Shown one piece after another: positions 25,984-35,421 of a stretch of 64,000 bases of DNA. The notes under the pieces are model-generated. The model did no database searches and had not been told where the DNA came from. It saw only the letters and a program-made list of their open reading frames with translations. Origin of the DNA: Nocardia blacklockiae. GTDB taxonomy: Bacteria; Actinomycetota; Actinomycetes; Mycobacteriales; Mycobacteriaceae. The stretch lies in contig NZ_JADLRJ010000002.1 of assembly GCF_015477355.1 (NCBI RefSeq), forward strand, positions 682,001 to 746,000. Reading direction: 5' to 3'. The stretch's first letter is position 1. Every line of letters begins with the position of its first letter. The translations under genes were made by a program, and so were the position numbers.

Positions 25984-27447
25984 ATGCCCGCGACAACGCC
26001 GTCGGTCATCGTCATCGGAGCCGGGTTCGGAGGCCTGGGCATGGCATTGGAGTTGCGCCGCAACGGTTTCGACCGGTTCACCATTCTGGAGCGCGCCGCC
26101 GACCTGGGCGGGGTGTGGCGGGAGAACACCTATCCGGGGGCGGCCTGCGATGTGCCGTCGCCGCTGTACTCGTTCTCCTTCGAGCCGAAACCGGACTGGC
26201 CGCACCGCTACTCCGGGGGCGCCGACATCCACGACTATCTACGCGGGATCGCCGCCAAGCATCGGCTCACGGAGCGCATCCGGTTCGGCAGCGACGTCAC
26301 CGCGGCGGAATTCGACGAGACCACCGGGCGGTGGACGGTGCACACGGCGGACGGCGCCCGATACACCGCCGATGTCGTGGTGTCGGCGGTCGGTCAGCTG
26401 TCGCGGCCGCGGCTGCCCGACATCCCGGGCCGGGACACCTTCGCCGGTCCGGCGTTCCACTCGGCGCAGTGGGATCACACGGTGGCGCTGACCGGCAAGC
26501 GCGTCGCGGTCATCGGAACCGGTGCCAGCGCAATCCAATTCGTGCCCGCGATCGCGCCGGAGGTGGCGCGGCTGACGCTGTTCCAGCGCACCCCGGCGTG
26601 GGTGGTGAGCCGCACCGACCGCGAATACCGGCCCGTGCACCACGCCCTGTTCCGGCACGTGCCCGGGCTGCGCCTGGCGCAGAGACTGTGGGTGTGGTGC
26701 TTCCTGGAGTTCTTCGCGCTCGGGCTGGCGGCGGTGCCGCCGATCCGCCGGATCGCCACCTGGCTCGGCCACCGGGCGCTGCGCCGCGAGATCCCCGACC
26801 CGGACCTGCGCGCCGAGCTGACCCCGGAGTATCCGGTGCTGTGCAAGCGCGTGCTGTTCTCCAACGAGTACTACCCGGCGCTCACCCGGCCGAATGTGGA
26901 CGTGGTGACGACGGGGATCGCCGAGATCGTGCCCGCGGGCGTCCGCACCACCGACGGCGTCGTCCATCCCGCCGACGTGCTCGTGTACGGCACCGGGTTC
27001 AAGGGCAGCGAATTCCTCTGGCCCATGCGGATTCGCGGCCGCGGCGGCGTGACCCTCGACCAGGTGTGGGCCGACGGGGCGCGGGCCTACCTGGGGATGG
27101 CGGTGCCCGGCTTCCCGAATCTGTTCCTGATGTACGGGCCGAACACCAACCTCGGCATCGGCTCGATCGTCTACATGATCGAATGCCAGGCCCGCTACAT
27201 CCGCCGCGCGCTCGCCTACCTCGCCGAGCACCCCGGCCACACCCTCCAGGTGCGACCCGATATCGCCCGCGCTTTCGACGAGCGCACCCAGCGGCGGCTG
27301 CTGCGCACCCCGTGGACCGGTTGCAGCAGCTGGTACCGCGACGCCGCCGGGCGGATAACCAACAACTGGCCCGGCACCGTCACCTCCTACCGCCTGCGCA
27401 CCCGGAGGCTGCGTCCCGGCGACTACGAACTACTGCGCGCGGGCTAG
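25984..27447 (+). CDS. FAD-dependent Baeyer-Villiger-type monooxygenase
   Basis: This 487-residue protein has an N-terminal FAD-binding GAGFGGLGMALELRRNG motif, the Baeyer-Villiger fingerprint FAGPAFHSAQWD (FxGxxxHxxxW), and an NADPH-binding GTGASAIQFVPAIA motif. A GTGFKGSEFLWPM motif lies in the C-terminal half. It is predicted to insert oxygen into ketones or oxidise heteroatoms. The start ATG follows GAGGAGCGCCACA. It is divergent from an AraC regulator, a common arrangement for inducible ketone or steroid oxidation. The substrate is unknown. Confidence 0.88.
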   Translation: MPATTPSVIVIGAGFGGLGMALELRRNGFDRFTILERAADLGGVWRENTYPGAACDVPSPLYSFSFEPKPDWPHRYSGGADIHDYLRGIAAKHRLTERIRFGSDVTAAEFDETTGRWTVHTADGARYTADVVVSAVGQLSRPRLPDIPGRDTFAGPAFHSAQWDHTVALTGKRVAVIGTGASAIQFVPAIAPEVARLTLFQRTPAWVVSRTDREYRPVHHALFRHVPGLRLAQRLWVWCFLEFFALGLAAVPPIRRIATWLGHRALRREIPDPDLRAELTPEYPVLCKRVLFSNEYYPALTRPNVDVVTTGIAEIVPAGVRTTDGVVHPADVLVYGTGFKGSEFLWPMRIRGRGGVTLDQVWADGARAYLGMAVPGFPNLFLMYGPNTNLGIGSIVYMIECQARYIRRALAYLAEHPGHTLQVRPDIARAFDERTQRRLLRTPWTGCSSWYRDAAGRITNNWPGTVTSYRLRTRRLRPGDYELLRAG

Positions 27448-27563
27448 CGCGAGGCCGTGATCGATCACTCGTACCCATGCCGATCAGCTATGGACCCACC
27501 TCGCGCCCGCCAATCCTGGTTCGCACCGGCCCCGCCGCGCGGGCGAGCTGGCAGACTTGACGC

Positions 27564-29687
27564 GTGACCGCTCCACCCCAGCCCGGGACCGGGCCGACGC
27601 CCGTGCACGGCCCGCTGCGTCCCGTCGAACTGGCCACCGGAGCGGTGCTCGGCGGAGTCACCGTCGGGCTGGTGACCCTCGGCTCGGTCATCCCGTTCGC
27701 CGCCGCGCTCAATCTCGTCGCGGCCGTGCCGATGGGACTGCTCGCGCACCGCTACCGGCTGCGGGCCATCGTCACCGCGACGGTCGCCTCGACACTGGTC
27801 ACCTTCGTCGCGGGCGGGCTGGTGCCGGCCATCACCGTGATCAGCGCGGCGACCCTCGGCGGCATCGTCGGCAGCGTCAAGCGCCGCCGCGGCGGGCTCC
27901 CGGCGGTATTCGGGCTGGCCCTGCTCACCGGCGTGGTCTGGGCCGCGGTGGTGACGGGCTGGCTGCTGATCTTCGCCACGGCCCGCAACCTGCTGTTCGA
28001 CAACATTCGCAACACCTCGCGCGGCGTGGAGAACCTGGCCGCGCGGGCCCGGATGGACGGCGTCGGGCACGCCGTGGTCGACATCGCCGATCTCGTACTG
28101 CGCTGGTGGTGGGTGTTCGTCGGCGCGGGCGTGCTGGCCGGAATGGTCGCGACCGCCGTGTTCTCCTGGTACGCGCTGGGTTCGGTGCTGGACCGGCTGG
28201 CCTGGCTGCCCGGCGCGGACCGGCTGGACGCGCCCGTGGACGACCGCCCGGTCGCGCCGCTGCCGGTGACGCTGCGCGGGGTGTCGTTCCGCTACCCGGG
28301 CGCACGCACCGAGGCGCTGTCGGGCATCGACCTCACCGTCCGGGTCGGCGAGTTCGTCGCCGTGGTCGGGCACAACGGATCCGGCAAGTCCACGCTGACG
28401 CGCGTGCTCGCGGGCCGGCCGCCGACCGGCGGGACCGTGGAGCGTCCGGGCTCGGCCGGGCTCGGCCTGCTCGGCGGCACCGCGCTGGTGTTGCAACGAC
28501 CGGAGAGTCAGACCCTCGGCGTGCTGGTCGCCGACGACGTGGTGTGGGGACTGCCGCCGGAGCTGGCCGCGCAGGTGGATGTGCAGGCCCTGCTCAGCGA
28601 GGTCGGGCTGGGCGAGCTGGGCGGCGCCGAGACCGCGACGCTGTCCGGCGGGCAGCAGCAGCGCCTGGCCGTCGCCGCCGCGCTGGCCCGCAGACCGGCG
28701 CTGCTGATCGCCGACGAGGCCACCTCGATGATCGATCCGGACGGCCGTCGCGAATTGGTCGCGCTGCTCACCGAACTGCCCCGCCGCCACCCGATGGCGG
28801 TCGTCCTGGTGACCCACCACGAGGCCGACGCGGCCGCCGCCGATCGCGTGGTGCACCTGTCCGACGGGCGGCAGGTGGACCGGCTGCCGAGCTGGCCGCG
28901 CCCGGTCCGCGACGAGCGCCGCCGACCGATGGGCGAGCCGCTGCTGGAGTTGCGCGGCGTGCGGCACACCTACAACCGCGGCACGCCGTGGTCGGCCGCC
29001 GCGCTGCACGGCGTCGACCTCACCGTCCGGCGCGGCGAGGCACTGCTCGTGATCGGCGGCAACGGCTCGGGCAAGTCGACGCTGGCCTGGATCATGGCCG
29101 GGCTGATCGTGCCGACCGCCGGCACCTGCACCCTGCGCGAAGCCGGGCGCACCAAGCCGGTGCACCGCCGGATCGGCGCGGTGGAGCTGGCCTTCCAGCA
29201 CTCCCGCCTGCAATTGCAGCGGCAGACCGTCGGCAGCGAGATCGAGGACTGGGGCGGCAGCGGCACCGGCTCCGGCGCGGTCGGGCGCGCGCTCGACGCG
29301 GTGGGCTTGGATCGGATGCTGGCGTCGCGGTCGATCGAATCGCTGTCCGGCGGACAGGCCAAGCGGGTGGTGATGGCCGCGATCGTGGCGGCCCGCCCGC
29401 AGGTGGTGGTGCTGGACGAGCCGCTGGCCGGGCTCGATCCGCAAGGTCGCGCCGAGGTGGTGGAACTGCTCGCGCGACTGCGTGATTCGGGCCTCACGCT
29501 GATCGTCATCTCGCACGACATCGCCGACATGACCGCCGTCTGCGACCGCACGGTACATCTGCGATCCGGCCGCATCCTGGAAACCGCGCAGGCCGCCGCG
29601 ACCGCCGCCGAACAGCGTCCGCAGGCCACCGCGACCTTCGCCCAGCTGCACATCCAGCGCCCCGAAGCACCCGGAGATGCCTCATGA
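27564..29687 (+). CDS. Fused ECF transporter: membrane domain plus two ATPases
   Basis: This 707-residue protein begins with about six membrane helices (residues about 20-230) resembling an S-component or DUF2232-like domain, followed by two ABC ATPase domains. ATPase 1 has [23 protein letters not shown] and LLIADEATS; ATPase 2 has [23 protein letters not shown] and [10 protein letters not shown]. The fusion matches M. tuberculosis Rv2326c, whose substrate is unproven. GTG 27564 is 6 nt after a weak CAGACT -10-like hexamer. The stop overlaps the ecfT start as ATGA. Confidence 0.85.
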   Translation: MTAPPQPGTGPTPVHGPLRPVELATGAVLGGVTVGLVTLGSVIPFAAALNLVAAVPMGLLAHRYRLRAIVTATVASTLVTFVAGGLVPAITVISAATLGGIVGSVKRRRGGLPAVFGLALLTGVVWAAVVTGWLLIFATARNLLFDNIRNTSRGVENLAARARMDGVGHAVVDIADLVLRWWWVFVGAGVLAGMVATAVFSWYALGSVLDRLAWLPGADRLDAPVDDRPVAPLPVTLRGVSFRYPGARTEALSGIDLTVRVGEFVAVVGHNGSGKSTLTRVLAGRPPTGGTVERPGSAGLGLLGGTALVLQRPESQTLGVLVADDVVWGLPPELAAQVDVQALLSEVGLGELGGAETATLSGGQQQRLAVAAALARRPALLIADEATSMIDPDGRRELVALLTELPRRHPMAVVLVTHHEADAAAADRVVHLSDGRQVDRLPSWPRPVRDERRRPMGEPLLELRGVRHTYNRGTPWSAAALHGVDLTVRRGEALLVIGGNGSGKSTLAWIMAGLIVPTAGTCTLREAGRTKPVHRRIGAVELAFQHSRLQLQRQTVGSEIEDWGGSGTGSGAVGRALDAVGLDRMLASRSIESLSGGQAKRVVMAAIVAARPQVVVLDEPLAGLDPQGRAEVVELLARLRDSGLTLIVISHDIADMTAVCDRTVHLRSGRILETAQAAATAAEQRPQATATFAQLHIQRPEAPGDAS

Positions 29688-30421
29688 GTACCGTGCTGCT
29701 GCGCCAGGTTCCGGTCGACAGCCCGGTGCACCGGCTGTGGGCGGGGACGAAGATGATCGCCGCGTTCCTGATCAGCGTGCTGCTGATGGTGTCGCCGTCC
29801 TGGCCGGTGCTCGGGATGACGGTGCTGTTCCTGGTGGTCGTCGGGCTGGTGGCGCGGCTGCCGCTGGGTACGCTGCCGCGGCTGCCGTGGTGGTTCTGGG
29901 GCCTGCTGGGGATCGGCGCGCTGCTCAACGTGCCGGTCGGCGGCGCCGCCGTGCTGCGGTACGCGCAGGTCGTGGTGTTCGGCCTGGTGCTGGTGACCAC
30001 GTCGTTCCTGATCGCCTGGACCACCCCGATGAGCGAGATCGCCCCGGCGCTGGCGACTCTGGGCGCGCCGCTGCGCAAACTGCGTGTCCCCGTGGACGAA
30101 TGGGCCGTGGTGGTGGCGCTGACACTGCGCGGACTGCCGCTGCTGCTGGACGAGATGCGGGTGCTGCGGGCCGCGCGGCGGCTGCGGCCCAAGGATTCGG
30201 CATTGCAACGCGCGGCCGCCAATCCGCTACTGGACCTGCTCACCGCCGCCATGGCCGTCGCCACCCGCCGGGCCGGGGAACTGGGCGAGGCCATCACCGC
30301 GCGCGGCGGCACCGGGCAGCTCACCGCCCGTCCCGCCGGTCCGGGCCGGCGCGACGCGATCGCGCTGGCGATAGTGGTCGCGGCGTGCGTCGGCGCGGTC
30401 GTAGTTGAACTTTTCATTTAG
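29684..30421 (+). CDS. ecfT: ECF transporter transmembrane subunit (EcfT/CbiQ family)
   Basis: This 245-residue membrane protein has several helices and the conserved [16 protein letters not shown] start of EcfT proteins. Coupling-helix-like motifs include [10 protein letters not shown] and [11 protein letters not shown], which contact the ATPases. It corresponds to Rv2325c and is translationally coupled (ATGA) to the fused ATPase gene, so together they form a complete energy-coupling module. Vitamin, metal or other micronutrient uptake is the family role; the substrate remains unknown. Confidence 0.85.
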   Translation: MSTVLLRQVPVDSPVHRLWAGTKMIAAFLISVLLMVSPSWPVLGMTVLFLVVVGLVARLPLGTLPRLPWWFWGLLGIGALLNVPVGGAAVLRYAQVVVFGLVLVTTSFLIAWTTPMSEIAPALATLGAPLRKLRVPVDEWAVVVALTLRGLPLLLDEMRVLRAARRLRPKDSALQRAAANPLLDLLTAAMAVATRRAGELGEAITARGGTGQLTARPAGPGRRDAIALAIVVAACVGAVVVELFI

Positions 30422-30475
30422 AGCAAACCCCCTGCCGCTCCGAAAGATCTTCGCGCGAGCACTATTTCGGGGACT

Positions 30476-30510
30476 CGACATCTCTGGTGACGGTACAGTT
30501 ACAGATGTCG
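30476..30510. promoter_or_regulatory. Inverted repeat upstream of the DUF8020-like gene
   Basis: CGACATCT (30476-30483) and AGATGTCG (30503-30510) form 8-bp arms around 19 nt that contains a -10-like TACAGT. It lies about 115 nt upstream of the start codon. A regulator binding site is possible, but the spacing also fits chance or a weak mRNA stem. Confidence 0.35.
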
Positions 30511-30625
30511 TGTAGCCGGGTCGACGGCTCGCGCGCTACCGGGGTGACTGGAGCAGGGGTCGCAGGCGCGCGTCCGGGGGGCTTACGACGCGAACAATTT
30601 CTGACCGAGATAGGAAAAATTTCAC

Positions 30626-31276
30626 ATGGAACTGCGCAAGTTCACCGCTGCGGCACTACCGGTGATCGTGGGCGTTGCCGTCGGGGCCGGCACCGCGCAC
30701 GCGAACCCCGCCGCACCCGAGGTGCGCTACGAAACCGCCCTGGTCGGCAACACCGTCCGAACCACCCTGCAAGGCGGTTTCTTCGAAGTGTCGGCGGACG
30801 AGCGGACCGTCGACGTCAAATCCGCCGTGGGCGACACGTTGGTGACGCTGCCACTGTCGGTTCGGCAGGACGGGTTGGAATACCCGCTGCCGCACCGGGT
30901 GGGCGACGCGGGTCAGGTGCTGGAACTGACCGCCGTCAAGGACGTGGCCGCGGCCCGGCCCGCACCGGTCACGCCGGTGGCCTCCCCGGCGGAGAACCAG
31001 TGGGCCATGGAGGCCTTCGGTTCCCAGTTCGGTATCGCCACGGCGATCGGTGGCTTCATCGGCACCGCGATCGGGGCGGCGATCGGGTTGGTCGTGGGAC
31101 TGGCCAGTCCGATCTTCGAGCCCGCGACGATCATCACCGGGGCGGCCATCGGCGGCATCATCGGCACCCTGGTCGCCGGTGGGCCCGCGCTGGTCATCGC
31201 CGGGATCGATCTGATGAACACGCTGTCGGCACCGCCCGGCACGACCAAGTGGATGGACACCACCGGCCGCCGCTGA
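30626..31276 (+). CDS. Secreted DUF8020-like Nocardia protein
   Basis: This 216-residue protein has a cleavable signal peptide (MELRKFTAAALPVIVGVAVG, with cleavage near TAHA-NP), a beta-rich domain (about residues 35-110, VRYETALVGNTVRTTLQGG type), a Pro/Ala linker, and a C-terminal Gly-zipper hydrophobic tract (IATAIGGFIGTAIGAAIGLV, then ITGAAIGGIIGTLVAGGP). Proteins of this layout are abundant and mostly uncharacterised in Nocardia; the glycine zipper suggests membrane or cell-wall association. The ATG follows GATAGGAAAAATTTCAC. It is followed by a strong terminator. Confidence 0.78.
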   Translation: MELRKFTAAALPVIVGVAVGAGTAHANPAAPEVRYETALVGNTVRTTLQGGFFEVSADERTVDVKSAVGDTLVTLPLSVRQDGLEYPLPHRVGDAGQVLELTAVKDVAAARPAPVTPVASPAENQWAMEAFGSQFGIATAIGGFIGTAIGAAIGLVVGLASPIFEPATIITGAAIGGIIGTLVAGGPALVIAGIDLMNTLSAPPGTTKWMDTTGRR

Positions 31277-31288
31277 TCCGGCGACCGC

Positions 31289-31323
31289 GGCCGCCCCGCG
31301 TGTTCCCGCACCGCGGGGCGGCC
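31289..31323. terminator. Bidirectional 12-bp hairpin terminator
   Basis: GGCCGCCCCGCG and its perfect complement flank an 11-nt loop between the convergent DUF8020-like gene and the lipase gene. Confidence 0.7.
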
Positions 31324-31345
31324 CACGCCGTCACACCGGAAACCC

Positions 31346-32611
31346 TCAGCGCACAGCGCAACCCGGTGCCGGCGGCACACCCGCGAAACGTTCGGAGAGA
31401 TAGTTCATCGCGCCCGCCGCCTCGCCGATCGCCGCGCCGTTGTGGGTCGGGAACGGCGAGTGCACGGCGGTGAGCGTGGCGCCCCGCGCGCAGTATCCGG
31501 CCACCAGATCGGTGAATCCGGCCGCGGGAATCACGTCGTCGGTGTCGCCGTGGTACAGGTACAGCGGCGTGTCCGGCGCCGGGGAGCCGAGTTCGTGCGG
31601 TGCCGCGGCGGCTCGGAAGACCGGGTGCGCCAGCAGGTTCGGGACGGTCGAGAAGTCGTCCACATGGGCGCCCGCGTATTTGGGGACGAGATCGGAGCCG
31701 CACGCTGTCGCGTTCTCCGCCAGCAAGGCCCGGCCCCGGTCGTTGAGCAGTTCGGCCAGTCCCGAGCCGGGGTCGTTGCGCGCCAAGGCGATCAGGATCA
31801 ACAGGGCCAGGCCCGCCTGCACTCCCCCGTCGACCCGCTGCGCGATCGCCGGGATGTCGGCCGGGACGCCGCCCGAGCTGATGCCCGCGAAGCGCACGTC
31901 CGGCGCGTACCGGGCGCGCAGTTGCGCCGCCCACAGCGCGGCGAACGCGCCGCCCGAATAACCCCACGCACCAACCGGACTCGCGCCGACGCCCGCGGGC
32001 GGGAAGGAGCGGGCGGCCCGAATCCCGTCCAGTACCGCGCGGCCGGCCGTCGGCCCGTCGAAGAATCGCGACTCCGGGCCCTCGTAGTCGCCGATCACCA
32101 CCGCCCAGCCCCGGCGCAGCGCCTCGATCAGGAACGGCACGTCCAGCATGGTGTTCACCACGCCCGCGTCGCGGCCGCCGCGCAGCGCGAACGAGGGCGC
32201 GCACCGGGTGCCGAGGCTGTCCTCCGGGACCTGGTAGGACAGCAGCGGCCGCGGGCCCGGCCACGGCATCGGCGACACGATCACCGTCGCCACATTCAGT
32301 TGCGGACGCTCCGCGGAATCGGTTGTGCGATAGCGCAATTGCCACGCCGAGACGGGAATCGGCAGATCCAGCAACGAAATCGGCCGCGACCCCAGCACCG
32401 CACCGTTCACCTGCGCCGCCAGATCGGCGGGCGCGGCGTAGAACGGATCATCGTCCGGAAACGGAACCTCGGCCCGCACACCGGGTGTCGACAGGACCGC
32501 CAGCAGCACAGCCGCCCCCACCACCACCGCCGCCGACCGCACCCTGCGCCGCAACCCCGCCCCGGCGGACCTCCGCCCCTCGCCCGTGCCCCTCGCCCAT
32601 TCGGTTCCCAT
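31346..32611 (-). CDS. Secreted lipase (LIP-family alpha/beta hydrolase)
   Basis: This 421-residue protein has an N-terminal signal peptide (AAVVVGAAVLLAVLSTPGVRA) and a secretory-lipase fold as in fungal Candida-type lipases and Nocardia/Mycobacterium homologues. The catalytic serine lies in AWGYSGGAFAAL, the aspartate near YHGDTDDVIP, and the histidine in PFPTHNGAA. It probably hydrolyses triacylglycerols or other esters outside the cell. ATG 32611 follows a GGGAGGCGCG ribosome-binding site; the upstream open frame is not protein-like. It is divergent from accD3. Confidence 0.85.
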   Translation of the reverse strand: MGTEWARGTGEGRRSAGAGLRRRVRSAAVVVGAAVLLAVLSTPGVRAEVPFPDDDPFYAAPADLAAQVNGAVLGSRPISLLDLPIPVSAWQLRYRTTDSAERPQLNVATVIVSPMPWPGPRPLLSYQVPEDSLGTRCAPSFALRGGRDAGVVNTMLDVPFLIEALRRGWAVVIGDYEGPESRFFDGPTAGRAVLDGIRAARSFPPAGVGASPVGAWGYSGGAFAALWAAQLRARYAPDVRFAGISSGGVPADIPAIAQRVDGGVQAGLALLILIALARNDPGSGLAELLNDRGRALLAENATACGSDLVPKYAGAHVDDFSTVPNLLAHPVFRAAAAPHELGSPAPDTPLYLYHGDTDDVIPAAGFTDLVAGYCARGATLTAVHSPFPTHNGAAIGEAAGAMNYLSERFAGVPPAPGCAVR

Positions 32612-32813
32612 CGCGCCTCCCGCATCGCTCGGACCGACGCGCGGACATCCGAGACCGGTCCACACCGACCGCGCCACACCATCGGGGTCCATCACCGTAA
32701 CCCCGCCAAACCCCCAGATCAACGCTCTCGCCCCCGCCACGCCACACGGCCCGGCGCGCCACGCCGCCCGGTGTGGCGCGGTCGCGGTGGATGGGGTGGG
32801 GCGGGCGCGTGGT

Positions 32814-32819
32814 TAGGCT
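32814..32819 (+). promoter_or_regulatory. -10 element of leaderless accD3
   Basis: TAGGCT lies 6 nt before GTG 32826; no ribosome-binding site is visible. Confidence 0.5.
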
Positions 32820-32825
32820 CGGCGC

Positions 32826-34385
32826 GTGAAGATCTCGGCGCGCGAGCTACTCGGTGAACTGCTGGACCCGGACTCGTTCGTGAGCTGGGATCGGGAGCCC
32901 GTGCGGGTCGCCGCCGATGCGGAGTACCGGGCGGATCTGCGGGCGGCGGCCGAGCGGGCCGGGACCGACGAATCGGTGTTGACCGGGGCCGGGTTGCTGC
33001 GGGGGCGGCGGGTGGCGGTGATCGCCTGTGAGTTCGGGTTTCTCGCGGGGTCGGTGGGGGTGGCGGCGGCGGAGCGCATCGTGAGCGCGGTCGAGCGGGC
33101 CACCGAGCTCGGGCTGCCGCTGGTGGCCTCGCCGACCTCGGGCGGCACCCGGATGCAGGAGGGCACCGTGGCCTTCGTGCAGATGGTGAAGATCGCGGGA
33201 GCGGTCGCCGCGCACAAGGCGGCCGGCTACCCGTACCTGGTCTACCTGCGCGATCCGACGATGGGCGGGGTCTTCGCGTCGTGGGGTTCGCTGGGGCACA
33301 TGACCTTCGCCGAGCCCGGCGCGCTGATCGGCTTCCTCGGTCCGCGCGTCTACGCGGCACTGTACGGCCGCCCGTTCCCCGACGGCGTCCAGACCGCCGA
33401 GAACCTCTACCGCAACGGCGTGATCGACGGCGTGGTCCCGGTCCGTGTCTTCCGCCGCATCGCCCACCGAGTGCTCAACGTAACCACCGGTGTCGCGGTC
33501 GACGACACCACGGCATCGGCATCGGCGGAGGCAGCGTCGCCGCCACCGGAATCGGCGGCGGTATCGACGACCTTCCCCTCGGAACCTTCTCCCCCACAGC
33601 AGGTTTCGGAGGTCGGGTCCACCTGGCGTTCGGTGGAGCGCTCCCGCCGCGCCGATCGCCCCGGCATCCGGGAACTGCTCCGGCACGCGACCGATCGGGT
33701 GCCGCTGAGCGGGACCGGGCAGGGGGAATCGGATCGGACCGTCGTGCACGCGCTGGCGCGGCTGCGCGGGGAATCGTGCGTGGTGTTCGGGCACGACCGC
33801 ACCGGGCAGACCGGGGAGAACACCATGGGCCCGGCCGCGCTGCGGGAGGCCCGGCGCAGTATGCACCTCGCCGCGGAACTGCGGCTGCCGCTGGTCCTGG
33901 TCATCGATACGGCCGGGGCGGCGCTGTCGCAGGAGGCCGAGGAGCGCGGTCTCGCGCCCGAGATCGCCCGCTGCCTGGCCGATCTCGTCACGCTCGCGAC
34001 GCCGACCGTCTCGGTGCTGCTCGGGCAGGGCAGCGGCGGCGGCGCCCTCGCACTGCTGCCCGCGGACCGCGTGCTCGCCGCCCGCCACTCCTGGCTGGCG
34101 CCGCTGCCGCCCGAGGGCGCGAGCGCGATCGTGCACCGCGACACCGACCACGCCGCGGAACTGGCCGCCGCCCAGCGCATCCGCGCGGCCGATCTGCTGG
34201 CCGACGGCATCGTCGACCGGATCGTCCCGGAGTACCCCGACGCCGCCGACGAGCCCGTCGACTTCGCCCGCCGCATGATCACCGCCCTCGCCGACGAACT
34301 GGCCGCGCTGCGGGCCCGCCACCCGGCCGAACTGGCCGCCGCCCGCCACCGCCGCTACCGCCGCCTCGGCCTGCCGAACGGCTGA
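32826..34385 (+). CDS. accD3: Acetyl-CoA carboxylase carboxyltransferase, AccD3-like
   Basis: This 519-residue protein carries both halves of the carboxyltransferase in one chain. A beta-like half (residues about 40-220; SPTSGGTRMQEGTVAFVQMV and DPTMGGVFASWGSLGH) and an alpha-like half (residues about 280-500; IDTAGAALSQEAEERGLAP and GQGSGGGALALLPAD) flank a disordered Ser/Pro linker. It lacks the zinc-ribbon Cys cluster of E. coli AccD and resembles M. tuberculosis AccD3 (Rv0904c). It should transfer carboxybiotin to acyl-CoA with a biotinylated AccA partner encoded elsewhere. Confidence 0.87.
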   Translation: MKISARELLGELLDPDSFVSWDREPVRVAADAEYRADLRAAAERAGTDESVLTGAGLLRGRRVAVIACEFGFLAGSVGVAAAERIVSAVERATELGLPLVASPTSGGTRMQEGTVAFVQMVKIAGAVAAHKAAGYPYLVYLRDPTMGGVFASWGSLGHMTFAEPGALIGFLGPRVYAALYGRPFPDGVQTAENLYRNGVIDGVVPVRVFRRIAHRVLNVTTGVAVDDTTASASAEAASPPPESAAVSTTFPSEPSPPQQVSEVGSTWRSVERSRRADRPGIRELLRHATDRVPLSGTGQGESDRTVVHALARLRGESCVVFGHDRTGQTGENTMGPAALREARRSMHLAAELRLPLVLVIDTAGAALSQEAEERGLAPEIARCLADLVTLATPTVSVLLGQGSGGGALALLPADRVLAARHSWLAPLPPEGASAIVHRDTDHAAELAAAQRIRAADLLADGIVDRIVPEYPDAADEPVDFARRMITALADELAALRARHPAELAAARHRRYRRLGLPNG

Positions 34386-34443
34386 TCACGGCAGCTCGGG
34401 CCCGTTTCGGCCGAAGATCGGGCGAACACGCGCGGACCGTTCG

Positions 34444-34472
34444 TTGACGGGCCCCCGAACCGCTTCTACGGT
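34444..34472 (+). promoter_or_regulatory. Strong promoter of the aldo/keto reductase
   Basis: The -35 TTGACG and -10 TACGGT (34467-34472) are separated by exactly 17 nt, and GTG 34480 lies 7 nt after the -10. The TTG within the -35 is in frame with the gene and can be mistaken for its start codon. Confidence 0.75.
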
Positions 34473-34479
34473 CGGAACG

Positions 34480-35337
34480 GTGACCTTTCGCAGCGAGACC
34501 AGCGCAGTACCGTCGGTCATCCTCAACGACGGCAACGTGATCCCGAAGCTCGGTTTCGGTGTGTTCCAGGTACCCGAAGCCGAGGCCTACCGCACGGTGC
34601 TCGCCGCCCTCGAGGCCGGTTACCGCAGCATCGACACGGCCTCCGCCTACGGCAACGAGACCGAGGTCGGGCGGGCCATTCGCGAGTCCGGGCTACCGCG
34701 TGACGAGGTCTTCGTCACCACCAAGCTGTGGAACTCCGACCAGGGCTACGACTCGACGCTGGAGGCGTTCGAGGCGAGCATGCAGCGCTTGGGCCTGGAC
34801 TACCTGGACCTGTATCTGATCCACTGGCCGGTCGCGAGCGCCGACCGGTACATCGACACCTTCCGTGCCTTCCAGGCGCTGAAGTCGCAGGGCCGGGTCG
34901 GTTCCATCGGAGTGTCCAACTTCAACCGCGACCATCTCGAGCGCGTGATCGCCGAGACCGGGGAGACCCCGGCGGTGAACCAGATCGAGCTGCACCCCAG
35001 CCTGGCCCAGCCGGACCTGCGCGCCTTCCACACCGAGCGCGGCATCGCCACCGAGGCGTGGAGCCCGCTCGGCCAGGGCGCCGAGCTGAAGGACCCGACG
35101 GTCACCGAGATCGCCCGGGAGCTCGACCGCACCCCGGCCCAGGTGATCATCCGCTGGCATCTGCAACTGGGCAACGTGGTCATCCCGAAGTCGGTGCGCC
35201 CGGCCCGCATCCAGGAGAACTTCGACGTCTTCTCCTTCGAGCTCACCACCGACCAGATGACCCGCATCACCGCCCTCGACACGGGCAGCCGCGTGGGTCC
35301 CGACCCGGCGGAGTTCGCGGTGGGCTTGGAAGACTGA
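34480..35337 (+). CDS. Aldo/keto reductase (2,5-diketogluconate-reductase type)
   Basis: This 285-residue (alpha/beta)8 NADPH-dependent reductase has the catalytic tetrad in SIDTASAYGNE (Asp, Tyr), VFVTTKLWN (Lys) and LYLIHWPVA (His). NADP-binding residues are around GNVVIPKSVRPARIQEN. It resembles M. tuberculosis Rv2971 and E. coli DkgA/B, acting on methylglyoxal and other carbonyls. The start is set by the promoter: GTG 34480 is the first start after the -10 at leaderless spacing. The flanking genes do not suggest a specific pathway. Confidence 0.88.
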   Translation: MTFRSETSAVPSVILNDGNVIPKLGFGVFQVPEAEAYRTVLAALEAGYRSIDTASAYGNETEVGRAIRESGLPRDEVFVTTKLWNSDQGYDSTLEAFEASMQRLGLDYLDLYLIHWPVASADRYIDTFRAFQALKSQGRVGSIGVSNFNRDHLERVIAETGETPAVNQIELHPSLAQPDLRAFHTERGIATEAWSPLGQGAELKDPTVTEIARELDRTPAQVIIRWHLQLGNVVIPKSVRPARIQENFDVFSFELTTDQMTRITALDTGSRVGPDPAEFAVGLED

Positions 35338-35421
35338 GCCGCCCGGCCTGATTCGCGATGGCTCGAAAGACCGATGCACCCGGCGAAGGCCGACGCGCCT
35401 CGGTCGCAGTGCGTACGGCGA

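Noticed and set aside
34444-34479. N-terminal extension of the aldo/keto reductase from TTG 34444
   Set aside because: The TTG is part of a strong -35 element and the extension would be transcribed upstream of the start site.
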